From Paenibacillus sp. FSL K6-0276 (GTDB taxonomy: Bacteria > Bacillota > Bacilli > Paenibacillales > Paenibacillaceae): DNA of 64,000 nucleotides. Position numbers and translations under genes: made by a program. Position 1 is the first letter of the stretch; every line of letters begins with the position of its first letter. This document shows positions 45,305 through 54,960 of this stretch, piece after piece. Where the stretch lies: assembly GCF_037977235.1 (NCBI RefSeq), contig NZ_CP150276.1:2480001-2544000 (forward strand), given 5' to 3'. The notes beneath the pieces were generated by a model. The model was not told where the DNA came from and made no database searches. It saw only the letters and a list, made by a program, of their open reading frames with translations.

Positions 45305-46240
45305 TTACAGAATGCGCTGCATGTGCAGGATTACGTTGCTCCAATACCCTGAGTCAACCTCACTGATCTGAACCCCGGGATCACCCCAGGTGTGAATGAA
45401 TTTACCACCCCCAATGTAAATACCGACATGCCCAGGTATAGCGTCACTTTCAAAGCGACCTGGGACGGTGAAGAATATAAGATCGCCTACATCTAGTGCA
45501 CTGCGTTGTACGCGAGTACCTATATTATCTTGATCCTTGGCTAGGCGCGGTAGGTTTACTCCGAATTGTTTAAATACATGCCTTGTAAAGGAAGAGCAAT
45601 CAAATTTCTTGGTCTCTTCATAAGGTCCGGTACCGAATTCATAAGGCACACCTAAGAATTTTTTGGCATAAGAAACTAATTCCTTCTTGTCTGCTTCAGA
45701 AATACTTTGAATGCGAAAAGGCTTAGATCCATTCAATGATTTAGCAGATGGAGATTGTATAATATTTTCATGTTCGGTCGGTGTGGTAATGTTGATTTCA
45801 CCTGACTGTGGATTCCAACCTACTTCCGTTTGAAGAAATTTGGATAAAGCTAAAGGTGTGATATAGATTTGACCTTCTTGTCGTCTAGGTGCCTGCGGCA
45901 GTGTGATTTTTTGGCCGAGGGAGAAGACCTGAGTAGAGCCAGGGCGCAGCATATACATAACATCACTGTAGCCAATTTTGGTGTATCCCCCATGAGTAGC
46001 ATCATCTTTCATCCGATATCCGAGTGAAGCAATAGCAGGTTTGAGTGGAATCCAGTACTTCCCTTGAGCGTCGGTTATGGCGGACTTTTCATAATAACTA
46101 GAGGCTTGCATTCCATCAGGAGTTACAGCGTTTACCTTAGGTTTTTGCGATTGTGAAGAGTAACCGCAAGCGGTACTTGATAAAACGACAGCGAGCAGTA
46201 CAGTAGCAGTGGATAGTAATTTTTTGTGTTTATTAGGCAT
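45305..46240 (-). CDS. NlpC/P60 (C40) peptidase lipoprotein with stalk domain
   Basis: A 311-residue lipoprotein. The signal peptide ends at lipobox STAC. A copper-amine-oxidase-N-like stalk domain follows (YWIPLKPAIASLGYRM ... YITPLALSKFL), then an NlpC/P60 domain with Cys215 (FDCSSF), His271 (PGHVGIYIG) and His283. It should cleave peptidoglycan peptide cross-bridges at the cell surface. ATG 46240 has TGGAGCG upstream; a longer frame reaches 46336 without an RBS. Confidence 0.9.
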   Translation of the reverse strand: MPNKHKKLLSTATVLLAVVLSSTACGYSSQSQKPKVNAVTPDGMQASSYYEKSAITDAQGKYWIPLKPAIASLGYRMKDDATHGGYTKIGYSDVMYMLRPGSTQVFSLGQKITLPQAPRRQEGQIYITPLALSKFLQTEVGWNPQSGEINITTPTEHENIIQSPSAKSLNGSKPFRIQSISEADKKELVSYAKKFLGVPYEFGTGPYEETKKFDCSSFTRHVFKQFGVNLPRLAKDQDNIGTRVQRSALDVGDLIFFTVPGRFESDAIPGHVGIYIGGGKFIHTWGDPGVQISEVDSGYWSNVILHMQRIL

Positions 46241-46400
46241 ATGACACGCTCCATGTTCAAACTGTAGGTTAAGTTTGTGCAAGGGGCTTTTTTTTATGTA
46301 ATGTGGACTAAGGCAATCACTGTAAGACATAACCAAGTACTTCCTATATTGGTGAGTAATGCTCTATGGAAATTGTAATCTATGGAAGTAGGATAAGTGA

Positions 46401-46429
46401 TTGACGGATAAACAACCTCCATATAATAT
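46401..46429 (+). promoter_or_regulatory. Promoter of the ABC transporter operon
   Basis: TTGACG, 17-bp spacer, TAATAT (overlapping a TATAAT). It lies in the 324-bp non-coding gap 46241-46564 between two divergent genes. I saw no T-box or other riboswitch in the remaining about 130-nt leader. Confidence 0.6.
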
Positions 46430-46564
46430 AGGTTTAATAGATTTCTATCATTATTGTGAGGTACGTGTAAGCTTACGCTTTAATGCTTTAACCGTTAAAA
46501 GTGATAATACTGAGTCGCTCACTTTGATGCACGCGTTAATAATCTAATGAAATGGGGTACTTTG

Positions 46565-47635
46565 ATGAAAAAGAGAAACATTTTGGCGGGTTTAAGCTTA
46601 TGCTTCATGCTAGTAGCTGCTGGCTGTGGCAACAATAATGCCGCTGTAAACTCAGGCAATGCAACAAACACCGGTAATACATCAACAAATGCTGGAGCCT
46701 CAGATTCCAAAACTTACAAAATCGCAATTTCGCAATATGTAGAACATCCATCACTTGATGCTACACGCGAAGGTATTCTCGCCGCTTTGAAGGATGCAGG
46801 GCTTGTTGAAGGAGAGAACCTGAAGGTAGACCTTGAGAATGCTCAAGCTGACCAAGCTAATAACTTGTCCATTGCTCAGAAGATTGCTGCAGACACTAAT
46901 GATTTGGTATTGGCTATTGCAACACCTTCCGCTCAATCGGTTGTTCAAGCGCTTAGCAAGTCTAGTAAGGATACTCCGATTCTGTTCGCAGCAGTGACGG
47001 ATCCACTCGATGCAAAGATCGTCACAGATCTAGAGCACCCTGGTGGAAATGTTTCAGGTGTATCTGACACGAATCCCGAAGCTATCAATAGATTAATGCA
47101 ATTTATTGCAACTCAATTTCCTAATGTGAAGAAGCTCGGTATTGTGATCAACGAAGGTGAACCGAATGCTGTAATTATGGCGGATATTGCTAAGAAAGAG
47201 CTGGATAAACATGGCATTAAGCTTGTGAAGGCAGCTATTACGAATACTTCTGAAGTTAAGCAAGCTGCTGAATCACTTGCTGGTCGTGTAGATGCGTTCT
47301 ACATTACTTTGGATAACACAGTGGTAAGTGCAGTCGATACCATGATTCAAACCGCTAATGACAAGAAAATTCCGTTCTTCTCCAGTGACCGCGATACCGT
47401 TGAGAAAGGCGCTTTTGCAACCGTTGGCTTCAAATATTTCGATCATGGTTATCAAGTTGGACAAATGGCAGTGGACATTTTGAAGAATGGTAAAAAGCCG
47501 GCTGATATGAAAGTAACTATGCAAGAAAAGCTTGATCTTATCCTTAACCTCAAAGCTGCTGCCGCACAAGGCATAGAAGTGACGGATGCGATGAAAGCAG
47601 AAGTAGCTGATCAAGCTAACAATATTATTCAATAA
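46565..47635 (+). CDS. ABC transporter substrate-binding lipoprotein (TrpX-like)
   Basis: A 356-residue lipoprotein: signal peptide with lipobox VAAGC (Cys21), then an Asn/Thr-rich linker. The ABC_sub_bind fold follows (YKIAISQYVEHPSLDATREGI, IATPSAQSVVQ, ILFAAVTDPLDA). Family members bind tryptophan or tyrosine in streptococci, hence the TrpX name; the ligand here is unproven. An ATG at 46547 lacks an RBS, and GGGG at 46553 suits ATG 46565. The permease and ATPase genes follow. Confidence 0.85.
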   Translation: MKKRNILAGLSLCFMLVAAGCGNNNAAVNSGNATNTGNTSTNAGASDSKTYKIAISQYVEHPSLDATREGILAALKDAGLVEGENLKVDLENAQADQANNLSIAQKIAADTNDLVLAIATPSAQSVVQALSKSSKDTPILFAAVTDPLDAKIVTDLEHPGGNVSGVSDTNPEAINRLMQFIATQFPNVKKLGIVINEGEPNAVIMADIAKKELDKHGIKLVKAAITNTSEVKQAAESLAGRVDAFYITLDNTVVSAVDTMIQTANDKKIPFFSSDRDTVEKGAFATVGFKYFDHGYQVGQMAVDILKNGKKPADMKVTMQEKLDLILNLKAAAAQGIEVTDAMKAEVADQANNIIQ

Positions 47636-47646
47636 GACATTATATA

Positions 47647-47670
47647 GGGGCGATTCCGTGAGGACGCCCC
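47647..47670 (+). terminator. Intra-operon stem-loop
   Basis: GGGGCG / CGCCCC stem with a 12-nt loop between the binding protein and permease genes. There is no T tract. It probably stabilises the upstream mRNA or attenuates downstream expression. Confidence 0.45.
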
Positions 47671-47696
47671 TTGCCGCTTGAAGGAGGAAAACTTCT

Positions 47697-48620
47697 ATGT
47701 ATGAATCAATGCTCGGGGCCGTGGAAATGGGTCTGCTCTACGCATTTATGGCTTTAGGGGTGTATATTACTTTTCGCATTTTGGATTTTCCTGATTTGAC
47801 TGTGGATGGAAGCTTTACCACTGGCGGTGCCATTGCCGCTGTTATGATTACCAATGGCTATGCACCATGGTTGGCCACACTAGCTGCTATTGCAGGTGGG
47901 ATGCTGGCAGGAATGTGTACGGGTCTACTACATACGAAGGGCAAGATTAATGGATTGTTATCCGGGATTCTAATGATGATCGCACTTTATTCCATTAATC
48001 TGCGAATATTTGGCGGTAAGCCTAATTGGTCACTAATGGGTGATACCACTTTGTTCACGTCTATCAATCCTCTACTTGTTCTTCCTTTTGTTGTTTTATT
48101 TGTGAAGATACTAATGGATTTATTCTTGCGTACCGATCTTGGACTTGCTTTACGGGCTACCGGAGATAATGCAAGAATGATCCGTAGTCTGGGTGTAAAC
48201 ACGGATAATACGACAATTCTCGGCGTCAGTTTATCCAACGGAATGGTGGCACTCTCAGGTGCGCTGATCACTCAGTATTCTACTTTTGCGGATTCCTCAA
48301 TGGGTATTGGGATGATTGTGATCGGCTTAGCTTCAGTAATCATTGGTGAAGCCATATTTGGTGCTGGAAATGTATTCCGTGCGACATTGGCAGTTGTTCT
48401 GGGATCTATTGTTTACCGAATCGTAGTTGCGCTAGCCTTGTATGTACCATGGTTGAGACCTTCGGATCTTAAGCTGATTACTGCGATTATCGTTATTTTC
48501 GCACTTGTATTCCCATCGATTCAGCGTTTCTTGAAGCAGAAGAATATGGCGCGCAGGCGTTCAGTTGAATTAGCTGAACAAGCGCTTAGCAACAAGAGAG
48601 GAGGCACCATCGATGCTTAA
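47697..48620 (+). CDS. ABC transporter permease (TrpY-like)
   Basis: A 307-residue permease with about eight membrane helices of the BPD_transp_2 (branched-chain/ribose-like) type. Marks are FRILDFPDLTVDGSFTTGGA at the N-terminus and the cytoplasmic coupling loop LALRATGDNARMIRSLGVN. ATG 47697 lies behind GAAGGAGG. It overlaps the ATP-binding gene by eight bases. Confidence 0.9.
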   Translation: MYESMLGAVEMGLLYAFMALGVYITFRILDFPDLTVDGSFTTGGAIAAVMITNGYAPWLATLAAIAGGMLAGMCTGLLHTKGKINGLLSGILMMIALYSINLRIFGGKPNWSLMGDTTLFTSINPLLVLPFVVLFVKILMDLFLRTDLGLALRATGDNARMIRSLGVNTDNTTILGVSLSNGMVALSGALITQYSTFADSSMGIGMIVIGLASVIIGEAIFGAGNVFRATLAVVLGSIVYRIVVALALYVPWLRPSDLKLITAIIVIFALVFPSIQRFLKQKNMARRRSVELAEQALSNKRGGTIDA

Positions 48621-49407
48621 GCTTGATAACGTATCAAAGCTGTTTAATCCTGGGACACCGGATGAGAAGATCGCGCTGCTCGGCATTGATTTGGAACTTC
48701 TCCCCGGCGATTTTGTCACCATTATCGGAAGTAATGGCGCTGGTAAATCGACACTCATGAATATTATTTCTGGTGTAATGAAGCCGGATCTCGGTTCAGC
48801 AAGTATTGAAGGGAATTCTATCAGCCATTTAGCAGAATATCAGCGCAGTCGCTGGATCGGAAGGGTTTTTCAGGATCCTATGGCAGGTACGGCTCCACGT
48901 ATGACGATTGAAGAGAATTTAGCGATGGCTTATAAAAGAGGGAAGAGCAGAGGATTGTCCTTTGGTGTAAACGCAGCAAGACGATCGATGTTTCGTGAGG
49001 AGTTAAGTCGCCTCGGGATTGGGTTGGAGAATCGTCTACGAGCTAAGGTAGGGTTATTATCTGGTGGGGAGAGACAGGCGCTGAGTTTGCTAATGGCAAC
49101 CTTTACCCAACCGCAAATCTTGCTGTTAGACGAACATACAGCGGCACTTGATCCTTCACGAGCGGAGCTGATCACTAAACTGACAGAGTCTATCGTCCGT
49201 GAGATGAAGCTGACTACGCTTATGGTTACCCATAACATGGAGCAGGCCATCCGTCTTGGCAATCGTCTTATAATGATGGATAAGGGACGTATTATCCTTG
49301 ATATTGATGAAACAAGGAAAAAGGATCTTACGGTAGAACGCCTACTGGGAGAATTTGAGACCATCAGTGGTCATAAGCTGGCAGATGATCGAATGATGCT
49401 TGGTTAG
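48613..49407 (+). CDS. ABC transporter ATP-binding protein (TrpZ-like)
   Basis: A 264-residue ABC ATPase: Walker A GSNGAGKST (39-47), Q-loop RVFQDP, signature LSGGERQALSL, Walker B LLLDEHTAALD and switch VTHNMEQA. It powers import by the preceding permease. ATG 48613 lies within the permease gene end, with AGAGGAGG upstream. A terminator follows at 49440. Confidence 0.93.
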   Translation: MLKLDNVSKLFNPGTPDEKIALLGIDLELLPGDFVTIIGSNGAGKSTLMNIISGVMKPDLGSASIEGNSISHLAEYQRSRWIGRVFQDPMAGTAPRMTIEENLAMAYKRGKSRGLSFGVNAARRSMFREELSRLGIGLENRLRAKVGLLSGGERQALSLLMATFTQPQILLLDEHTAALDPSRAELITKLTESIVREMKLTTLMVTHNMEQAIRLGNRLIMMDKGRIILDIDETRKKDLTVERLLGEFETISGHKLADDRMMLG

Positions 49408-49439
49408 TCTTCGGTAGCAGTGACAGGAGCTCGTTATAT

Positions 49440-49486
49440 GGGCTTGAAGTGAAGTCTGATTCTGGATTTCATTTCAAGTCCTTTTT
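49440..49486 (+). terminator. Rho-independent terminator of the ABC operon
   Basis: GGGCTTGAAGTGAA / TTCATTTCAAGTCC stem with a TTTTT tail. The following 220 bp to the SDR gene show no gene. Confidence 0.8.
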
Positions 49487-49706
49487 ATTGTATGTTTTAC
49501 CAAATGTTTCAATATCATTTATGATAGGATAGAGTGATAATGAATATTACTTCCTATAATAAGGGTTTGGAGTGAATTGGAGGATGCTTATGTTTTGTCC
49601 TTTAGGATAAGTAAAGATCTGCCGGTTCAACTTCTGTATGCGAGGTTAAGGTTAAGGAAAGAACTTAACTGGAAGGCTTGAATGACAAGAAGGAGGATAT
49701 TTAAAC

Positions 49707-50498
49707 ATGGCAGATAAGAAGTTGGAAGGCAAGGTAGCTATTGTAACTGGTGGTGGTTCTGGAATTGGGCGAGCAACCGTGCTTGAGTTCGCTCGAAACG
49801 GGGCCAAAGTTGTATTATTAGATAGAACCGTTGAGAACGCTGAAAAGGTTAGAAAACAAGTGGAAAAAGAAGGTGGAGAAGCCCTCGTAATTGATTGCGA
49901 CGTTGCGGAACCAACGCAAGTGGAAGCAGCAGTAAACAAGGCGGCCGCGAAATGGGGGCGTCTTGATGTTGTTTTTGCTAACGCAGGGATTAATGGAGCA
50001 ATGGCTCCCATTGAAACGATGGATATTGAGTCTTGGGACCAGACCATTCACATCAACCTTCGCGGTACCTTTGCGACCGTTAAATATGCGATACCGCATC
50101 TTAAAGAGAGCGGGGGCAGCATTCTGATTAACAGTTCCATTAACGGAAATCGAGTGTTTTCTAACGTTGGTTTCTCAGCCTACAGTACAACAAAGGCGGG
50201 GCAGGTTGCTTTTATGAAAATGGCAGCATTAGAGCTAGCACAATTCCAAATTCGTGTTAACGCCATCTGCCCGGGAGCTATTAAGACGAATATAGATGAC
50301 AATACATTCCCATCCGATGATTTGAAAGAGGTTAAGATTCCTGTTGAGTTTCCGGAGGGAGATCAACCGCTAGAGAAAGGTCCGGGACGTCCTGATCAAG
50401 TTGCGAAGTTGGCACTTTTTCTGGCATCTGAGGATTCGGATCATATTACTGGAACTGAGATTTATTGTGACGGCGCAGAATCGTTGCTGCATGGTTAA
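49707..50498 (+). CDS. SDR family oxidoreductase
   Basis: A 263-residue short-chain dehydrogenase. The cofactor motif VTGGGSGIGRAT (about 12-23) and Asp in the next strand (VVLLDRT) suggest NAD preference. The NAG motif is FANAGING, and the catalytic Ser (NSSING) and YSTTK are present. Family substrates are too diverse to predict. ATG 49707 lies behind AAGGAGG. It stands alone before a terminator. Confidence 0.92.
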   Translation: MADKKLEGKVAIVTGGGSGIGRATVLEFARNGAKVVLLDRTVENAEKVRKQVEKEGGEALVIDCDVAEPTQVEAAVNKAAAKWGRLDVVFANAGINGAMAPIETMDIESWDQTIHINLRGTFATVKYAIPHLKESGGSILINSSINGNRVFSNVGFSAYSTTKAGQVAFMKMAALELAQFQIRVNAICPGAIKTNIDDNTFPSDDLKEVKIPVEFPEGDQPLEKGPGRPDQVAKLALFLASEDSDHITGTEIYCDGAESLLHG

Positions 50499-50512
50499 AT
50501 AATCTTTTCATC

Positions 50513-50598
50513 AAAACGGATTCTATCCTCTTCGTTATGCGGATTTTATTAGCTGTCTGCGCATATACATTGAGGATAGGAATGCCGTTTTTTGCTGT
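50513..50598 (+). terminator. Long terminator hairpin after the SDR gene
   Basis: AAAACGGATTCTATCCTC pairs with GAGGATAGGAATGCCGTTTT, with an inner ATGCG / CGCAT stem, followed by TT. Confidence 0.7.
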
Positions 50599-50667
50599 AA
50601 AATAAAGCTAATCATTATCTCCATTTTCCGTTATAATGGAGTATCTCTGGAGAAAGGAGAATGAACA

Positions 50668-51384
50668 ATGGATTTTCATATTGAATCATTAATTAAGCTG
50701 CTAGTGGCCATGCTGTTCGGGCTGTTCATCGGGATTGACCGACAGATCAAGCAGAAACCGCTGGGGATTCGGACCAGTATGGTCATAAGCATTGCATCTT
50801 GTCTTGTAACAGTAGTGTCTATTCATGCCTTTGATAAGTTTGCAGGTCCAGAGCATCCGAACATGGATCCGATGCGGCTTGCAGCTCAGATCGTTAGTGG
50901 GATAGGATTTTTGGGTGCTGGTGTTATACTGCGTAGAGGCGGTGATGCGATATCAGGTCTCACCTCGGCTGCACTCATCTGGACAGCTTCGGGAATTGGT
51001 ATAGCTGTGGGAGCAGGATTCTATATTGAAGCAGCATATGCGGTTATTCTTCTGATGTTTGCGGTGAATTTGGTTCCTCATTTAATTCGTTCGATTGGCC
51101 CTGAAGTGCTTAACAAGCATGAAGTTTCGGTGAAAATCATCATGGAAGCTAATTTTGTGCTTACTGAAGTGATCCAAAAAATCGAGAGACCTCAGGTTAG
51201 TACTCAACGAAGTACTAGAAGTCCATCCCGGGCGATCCGCAGAATGAAAATCAAGGATTTGGAAGATGGAAGACAAATGATCGATATGGTGATCTCAGCA
51301 CCAGATAAAGATTACGCTACAGAAATCTATTATGATGTGAAGAAAATTGATCATGTAATGAGCGTAGAAGTGGAACAGCTGTAA
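50668..51384 (+). CDS. MgtC/SapB family membrane protein
   Basis: A 238-residue protein. Its N-terminal MgtC domain has four or five helices (LFGLFIGIDRQIKQKPLGIRT, GIGFLGAGVILRRG) and is followed by a cytoplasmic domain from about residue 150. Relatives affect Mg2+ homeostasis and F-ATPase. ATG 50668 lies behind GAAAGGAG. I saw no Mg2+ riboswitch in the 70-nt leader. Confidence 0.9.
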   Translation: MDFHIESLIKLLVAMLFGLFIGIDRQIKQKPLGIRTSMVISIASCLVTVVSIHAFDKFAGPEHPNMDPMRLAAQIVSGIGFLGAGVILRRGGDAISGLTSAALIWTASGIGIAVGAGFYIEAAYAVILLMFAVNLVPHLIRSIGPEVLNKHEVSVKIIMEANFVLTEVIQKIERPQVSTQRSTRSPSRAIRRMKIKDLEDGRQMIDMVISAPDKDYATEIYYDVKKIDHVMSVEVEQL

Positions 51385-51469
51385 AAAAGGGCATGTCACG
51401 TCATGACCAGATGTGGTAATCTAACAAGTAGAGACAATTATCAGACACTTGAAGGGAGAACACATAATT

Positions 51470-52459
51470 ATGTCTATCACTGCATACGAAGGACAATATG
51501 AAGGAGAAGCAGCCATCTGGTTGAAAGCTGGTCGTTATGAGGCAGCTATTCTACCAGGTATTGGTGGCAACTTGATCTGTTTTCGTGATACCGAAAACGG
51601 TTACCGTTTCTTGCATGAACCGGGAGCTGAGGAAATGGAAGCCTTCAAGGCAAGCCCAGGCATCCACGGTATTCCTGTATTATTTCCTCCGAATCGTTAT
51701 GAGGATGGCAAATTTCCATGGAATGGTCAAACTTATCAATTCCCAGTAAATGAAGTTGCAACGGGCAACCATTTACACGGATTTTTACATACGACAGCTT
51801 GGGAAGTGGAAGAGTTCGGTAGCGGTAAGACAGAAAGCTTCGTAACCGTATTCATTAAGGTGGATGAGAATCATCCTTCTTATCAATACTTGCCGCATAA
51901 ATACACCATGAAATTACGTTATACCCTTGGTGAAGGTGGATTATCTCAACAGGTGCAAGTGCACAATGATGGAGATGATGTGATGCCTTGCTTGCTGGCA
52001 TTCCATACCGCGATTAATGCTCCGTTCGCACCGGGAAGCACACCGCAAGATTACCTTGTAAAAGCTACGATCGGTGATCGCTGGGAACTGAATGACCGTA
52101 TGCTGCCGACAGGTAAATTCCAAGAGCTGGAGCCGGGAGAAGTACAGCTTCGTGAAGAAGGTGTAAATCCCTATTTCGCTTCGATGGACAACCATTACAC
52201 GGCTGTAGCTCAGAACGGACGTAACCGGATGGAGCTTACCGACAGCAAAGCTGGAGTAACCTTAGTTTATGATGTAGGGACTTCGTACAAACAGTGGATG
52301 ATCTGGAATAATGGTGCTTCAGAACAGTTCTTCTGCCCTGAGCCACAAATTAACTTGGTTAATGCACCATTGGTGGATCTACCAGCGGATGAGATCGGCT
52401 TGTTCAGCCTGAAACCAGGCGAATATTGGGAAGAGAGCAGCCGTCTGTACGTGAAATAG
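51470..52459 (+). CDS. Aldose 1-epimerase family protein
   Basis: A 329-residue galactose mutarotase-fold protein. GNHLHGFLH carries the catalytic His, HTAINAPF is the second His region, and Glu lies in FCPEPQI. The sugar specificity is unclear. AAGGGAG at 51452 favours ATG 51470; the upstream TTG 51449 overlaps that RBS. It is convergent with thrS, sharing a terminator. Confidence 0.87.
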   Translation: MSITAYEGQYEGEAAIWLKAGRYEAAILPGIGGNLICFRDTENGYRFLHEPGAEEMEAFKASPGIHGIPVLFPPNRYEDGKFPWNGQTYQFPVNEVATGNHLHGFLHTTAWEVEEFGSGKTESFVTVFIKVDENHPSYQYLPHKYTMKLRYTLGEGGLSQQVQVHNDGDDVMPCLLAFHTAINAPFAPGSTPQDYLVKATIGDRWELNDRMLPTGKFQELEPGEVQLREEGVNPYFASMDNHYTAVAQNGRNRMELTDSKAGVTLVYDVGTSYKQWMIWNNGASEQFFCPEPQINLVNAPLVDLPADEIGLFSLKPGEYWEESSRLYVK

Positions 52460-52490
52460 CATTAATGTGATTATTAATATGTAATCAAAG

Positions 52491-52534
52491 AAAGGGCTGT
52501 CTTGTTCGTAGATTTCTACGATAGACAGCCCTTT
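52491..52534. terminator. Bidirectional terminator between epimerase gene and thrS
   Basis: AAAGGGCTGTCT tgtt CGTAGA ttt CTACG at AGACAGCCCTTT: strong stem between convergent genes. Confidence 0.88.
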
Positions 52535-52575
52535 AACTGTTGGATATCTGCGAACTTAATTAAGGAAGCAGGACG

Positions 52576-54489
52576 TTATCTTTTGCTAATTATTTCTTCA
52601 TTAATCTGCTCAATAATCTCTTGGATACTCTTTGAACCAAGATCACCCTCACCACGTTTTCTTACAGATACGCTGTCGGAATTCTTTTCGTTCTCACCGA
52701 GAACGAGCATGTAGGGTGCTTTTTCCAGCTGAGCTTCACGAATTTTGTATCCTAGCTTCTCATTTCGGATATCAACTTCTACACGAATGCCAGCTTGTTC
52801 TAAGGATTGCTTCACCTGAAATGCATAATCAACGTAGTTCTCAGAGACGGGCAATAACTTCGCTTGAACAGGTGCTAGCCATAGAGGAAATGCGCCGGCA
52901 AAATGTTCTGTAATAATCCCCATAAAACGATCGATCGACCCATAAACAGCGCGATGGATTACGACCGGGCGATGTTTAAGATTATCTTCGCCGATGTAAG
53001 TAAGGTCGAATTTCTCTGGCATTTGCCAATCTAGTTGGATTGTTCCACATTGCCAGCTTCGTTTTAGCGCATCTAAGATATGGAAATCAATCTTAGGTCC
53101 GTAGAACGCACCATCACCTTCATTCACACGATACTCAATCCCGAGATTATCTAATACATTTTGCAAAGATTGTTCAGCCTGATCCCATAATTCTTCAGAT
53201 CCCATATAATCTGCCGGGCGAGTAGATAATTCAATCTTATACTCAAAACCAAACACTTGATAAATATGGTCAATTAGTGATATTACACGGCTTATTTCAT
53301 CCTCAATCTGCTCGGGTAATACGAAGAGATGGGCATCATCCTGACAGAAAGTACGAACACGCATCATCCCGTTAAGTGCCCCAGAGAACTCATGGCGATG
53401 TACTTGACCAAATTCCGCAATACGGATAGGCAGCTCACGGTAGGAATGCAGATTGTTTTTGTAGATTAGCATATGACCTGGGCAGTTCATCGGCTTGAGC
53501 GCAAATTTAGTTTCGTCGACATTTGTGAAATACATATTGTCTTTGTAGTGATCCCAGTGCCCGGATTGCTCCCAAAGCCGATTGTTCATCATCAGCGGTG
53601 TACGAACTTCATCGTAATCTCTCTGTCTTTGTAATTCACGGGCGAAATTCTCAAGCTCTGTACGGATGGTCATTCCCTTGGGAAGATAGAAGGGCATGCC
53701 CGGAGCTTCTTCAGAGAACATGAACAACTCAAGTTCCTTGCCGAGCTTACGGTGATCACGTTTTTTAGCTTCTTCAAGAAAGAGTAAGTGCTCTTCAAGT
53801 TGAGCTTTCTTAGGAAAAGCAGTTCCGTAAATGCGTTGCAACATTTTATTATTGGAATCTCCACGCCAGTAGGCACCAGCTACATTCAACAGCTTAAAGG
53901 CTTTGACCAAGCCAGTAGAGGGAAGATGTGGCCCTCGGCAGAGATCCGAGAATTCTCCTTGATCATAAATAGATAATACTGTGTCTTCCGGAAGATCACG
54001 AATAAGCTCCAGCTTTAAGGGCTCATTCAGCGCTTCAAAAAGCTTAATTGCTTCAACGCGCGGAACCACACGGCGGTCAATCGGGTGATTCTCTTGAATG
54101 ATTCTCGCCATTTCTTGTTCAATTGCAACAAGATCATCCGTGGATAAAGGTGTCTCAATATCAATGTCATAATAGAAGCCATCTTCGATTACTGGACCTA
54201 TGCCGAGCTGGACACCCTTATCTCCATATATACGTTTTATGGCCTGCGCCATGATATGTGCTGTACTGTGTCTATAAATTTCCAGGCCGTCTTTGCTATC
54301 CAACGTAACAATTTCGAGCTGGCAATCATGTTCGATCGTTTGGTTTAGATCAACGGATCTGCCATTGATCTTTCCAGCTACAGCACTTTTTTTCAGACTG
54401 GTACTTATGGCACCTGCTGCTTCTTTAATCGTCGTACCTTGAAGTACCTCTCTAATTGTTCCGTTTTGCAATGCTACCTTGATCTCCAT
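52576..54489 (-). CDS. thrS: Threonyl-tRNA synthetase
   Basis: A 637-residue class II synthetase. It has a TGS domain (1-62) and an editing domain with HSTAH (His74, His78). The catalytic core carries MNCPGHMLIY and the motif 2 Arg region RIAEFGQVHRHE. A C-terminal anticodon-binding domain (LLPVSENYVDYA) completes it. ATG 54489 has TGGAGG upstream; the longer frame to 54534 runs into the terminator. Expression is controlled by the T-box leader. Confidence 0.97.
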   Translation of the reverse strand: MEIKVALQNGTIREVLQGTTIKEAAGAISTSLKKSAVAGKINGRSVDLNQTIEHDCQLEIVTLDSKDGLEIYRHSTAHIMAQAIKRIYGDKGVQLGIGPVIEDGFYYDIDIETPLSTDDLVAIEQEMARIIQENHPIDRRVVPRVEAIKLFEALNEPLKLELIRDLPEDTVLSIYDQGEFSDLCRGPHLPSTGLVKAFKLLNVAGAYWRGDSNNKMLQRIYGTAFPKKAQLEEHLLFLEEAKKRDHRKLGKELELFMFSEEAPGMPFYLPKGMTIRTELENFARELQRQRDYDEVRTPLMMNNRLWEQSGHWDHYKDNMYFTNVDETKFALKPMNCPGHMLIYKNNLHSYRELPIRIAEFGQVHRHEFSGALNGMMRVRTFCQDDAHLFVLPEQIEDEISRVISLIDHIYQVFGFEYKIELSTRPADYMGSEELWDQAEQSLQNVLDNLGIEYRVNEGDGAFYGPKIDFHILDALKRSWQCGTIQLDWQMPEKFDLTYIGEDNLKHRPVVIHRAVYGSIDRFMGIITEHFAGAFPLWLAPVQAKLLPVSENYVDYAFQVKQSLEQAGIRVEVDIRNEKLGYKIREAQLEKAPYMLVLGENEKNSDSVSVRKRGEGDLGSKSIQEIIEQINEEIISKR

Positions 54490-54532
54490 GATTGTTAGCC
54501 TCCATTTCTCAAAAATTGTTTGTGGTGAACGC

Positions 54533-54807
54533 AAAAAAACGCATCTCTCCCAGAAAGGGACGAGTGCGTTCAGCTCGTGGTTCCACCCTAATTCGACCTA
54601 TCATAAGGATAGGACCTCATTGGTATCCTTTATCGGGGATAAATCGGTGCCACATACTACCGCGAAATTTAGATCAACGGATTCAGCGCCACAGCTACAA
54701 AGGGGTAACTTCACAATCGTCTACTGGAGAAGCTTTCAGCCTAGACCTCTCTCTCTGGACAGTTCGTATAGGAAATCATGTCTTTGATCATTGCCATATG
54801 ATGTTGC
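54533..54807 (-). promoter_or_regulatory. T-box leader of thrS
   Basis: The T-box sequence AGGGTGGAACCACG is read on the minus strand at 54576-54589. It is followed by a terminator (AACGCATCTCTCCC against GGGACGAGTGCGTT) with a T run. Further upstream are the stem I features AGAGAGAGAGG and GCTGAAAG. A plausible ACC (Thr) specifier occurs in GAAGTTACCCC around 54704-54706. Uncharged tRNA-Thr should favour antitermination. The specifier placement is inferred; the T-box itself is clear. Confidence 0.92.
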
Positions 54808-54813
54808 TCGTTC

Positions 54814-54843
54814 ATAGTACTCAATTGCACCCCATAAAGTCAA
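54814..54843 (-). promoter_or_regulatory. Promoter of thrS
   Basis: On the minus strand: TTGACT, 18-bp spacer, TACTAT, placing the transcript start at about 54807, right before the T-box stem I. Confidence 0.6.
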
Positions 54844-54960
54844 GAGGCAAGAAACCAGAAATACGGATCTTTTTTTTGCAGTCTTCATTTGTGTATTGGG
54901 AAAGGAGATGATGTGCTCGTTGGCGAATGTATGATATCAACTTAATTAAGGAGGTTTGAT

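Noticed and set aside
50570-50667. Magnesium riboswitch upstream of mgtC
   Set aside because: The leader is too short and shows no M-box features; only a TATAAT-like -10 is seen.
54537-54787. Plus-strand open frames across the thrS leader
   Set aside because: The region is explained by the T-box RNA on the minus strand; no RBS and no protein-like composition.
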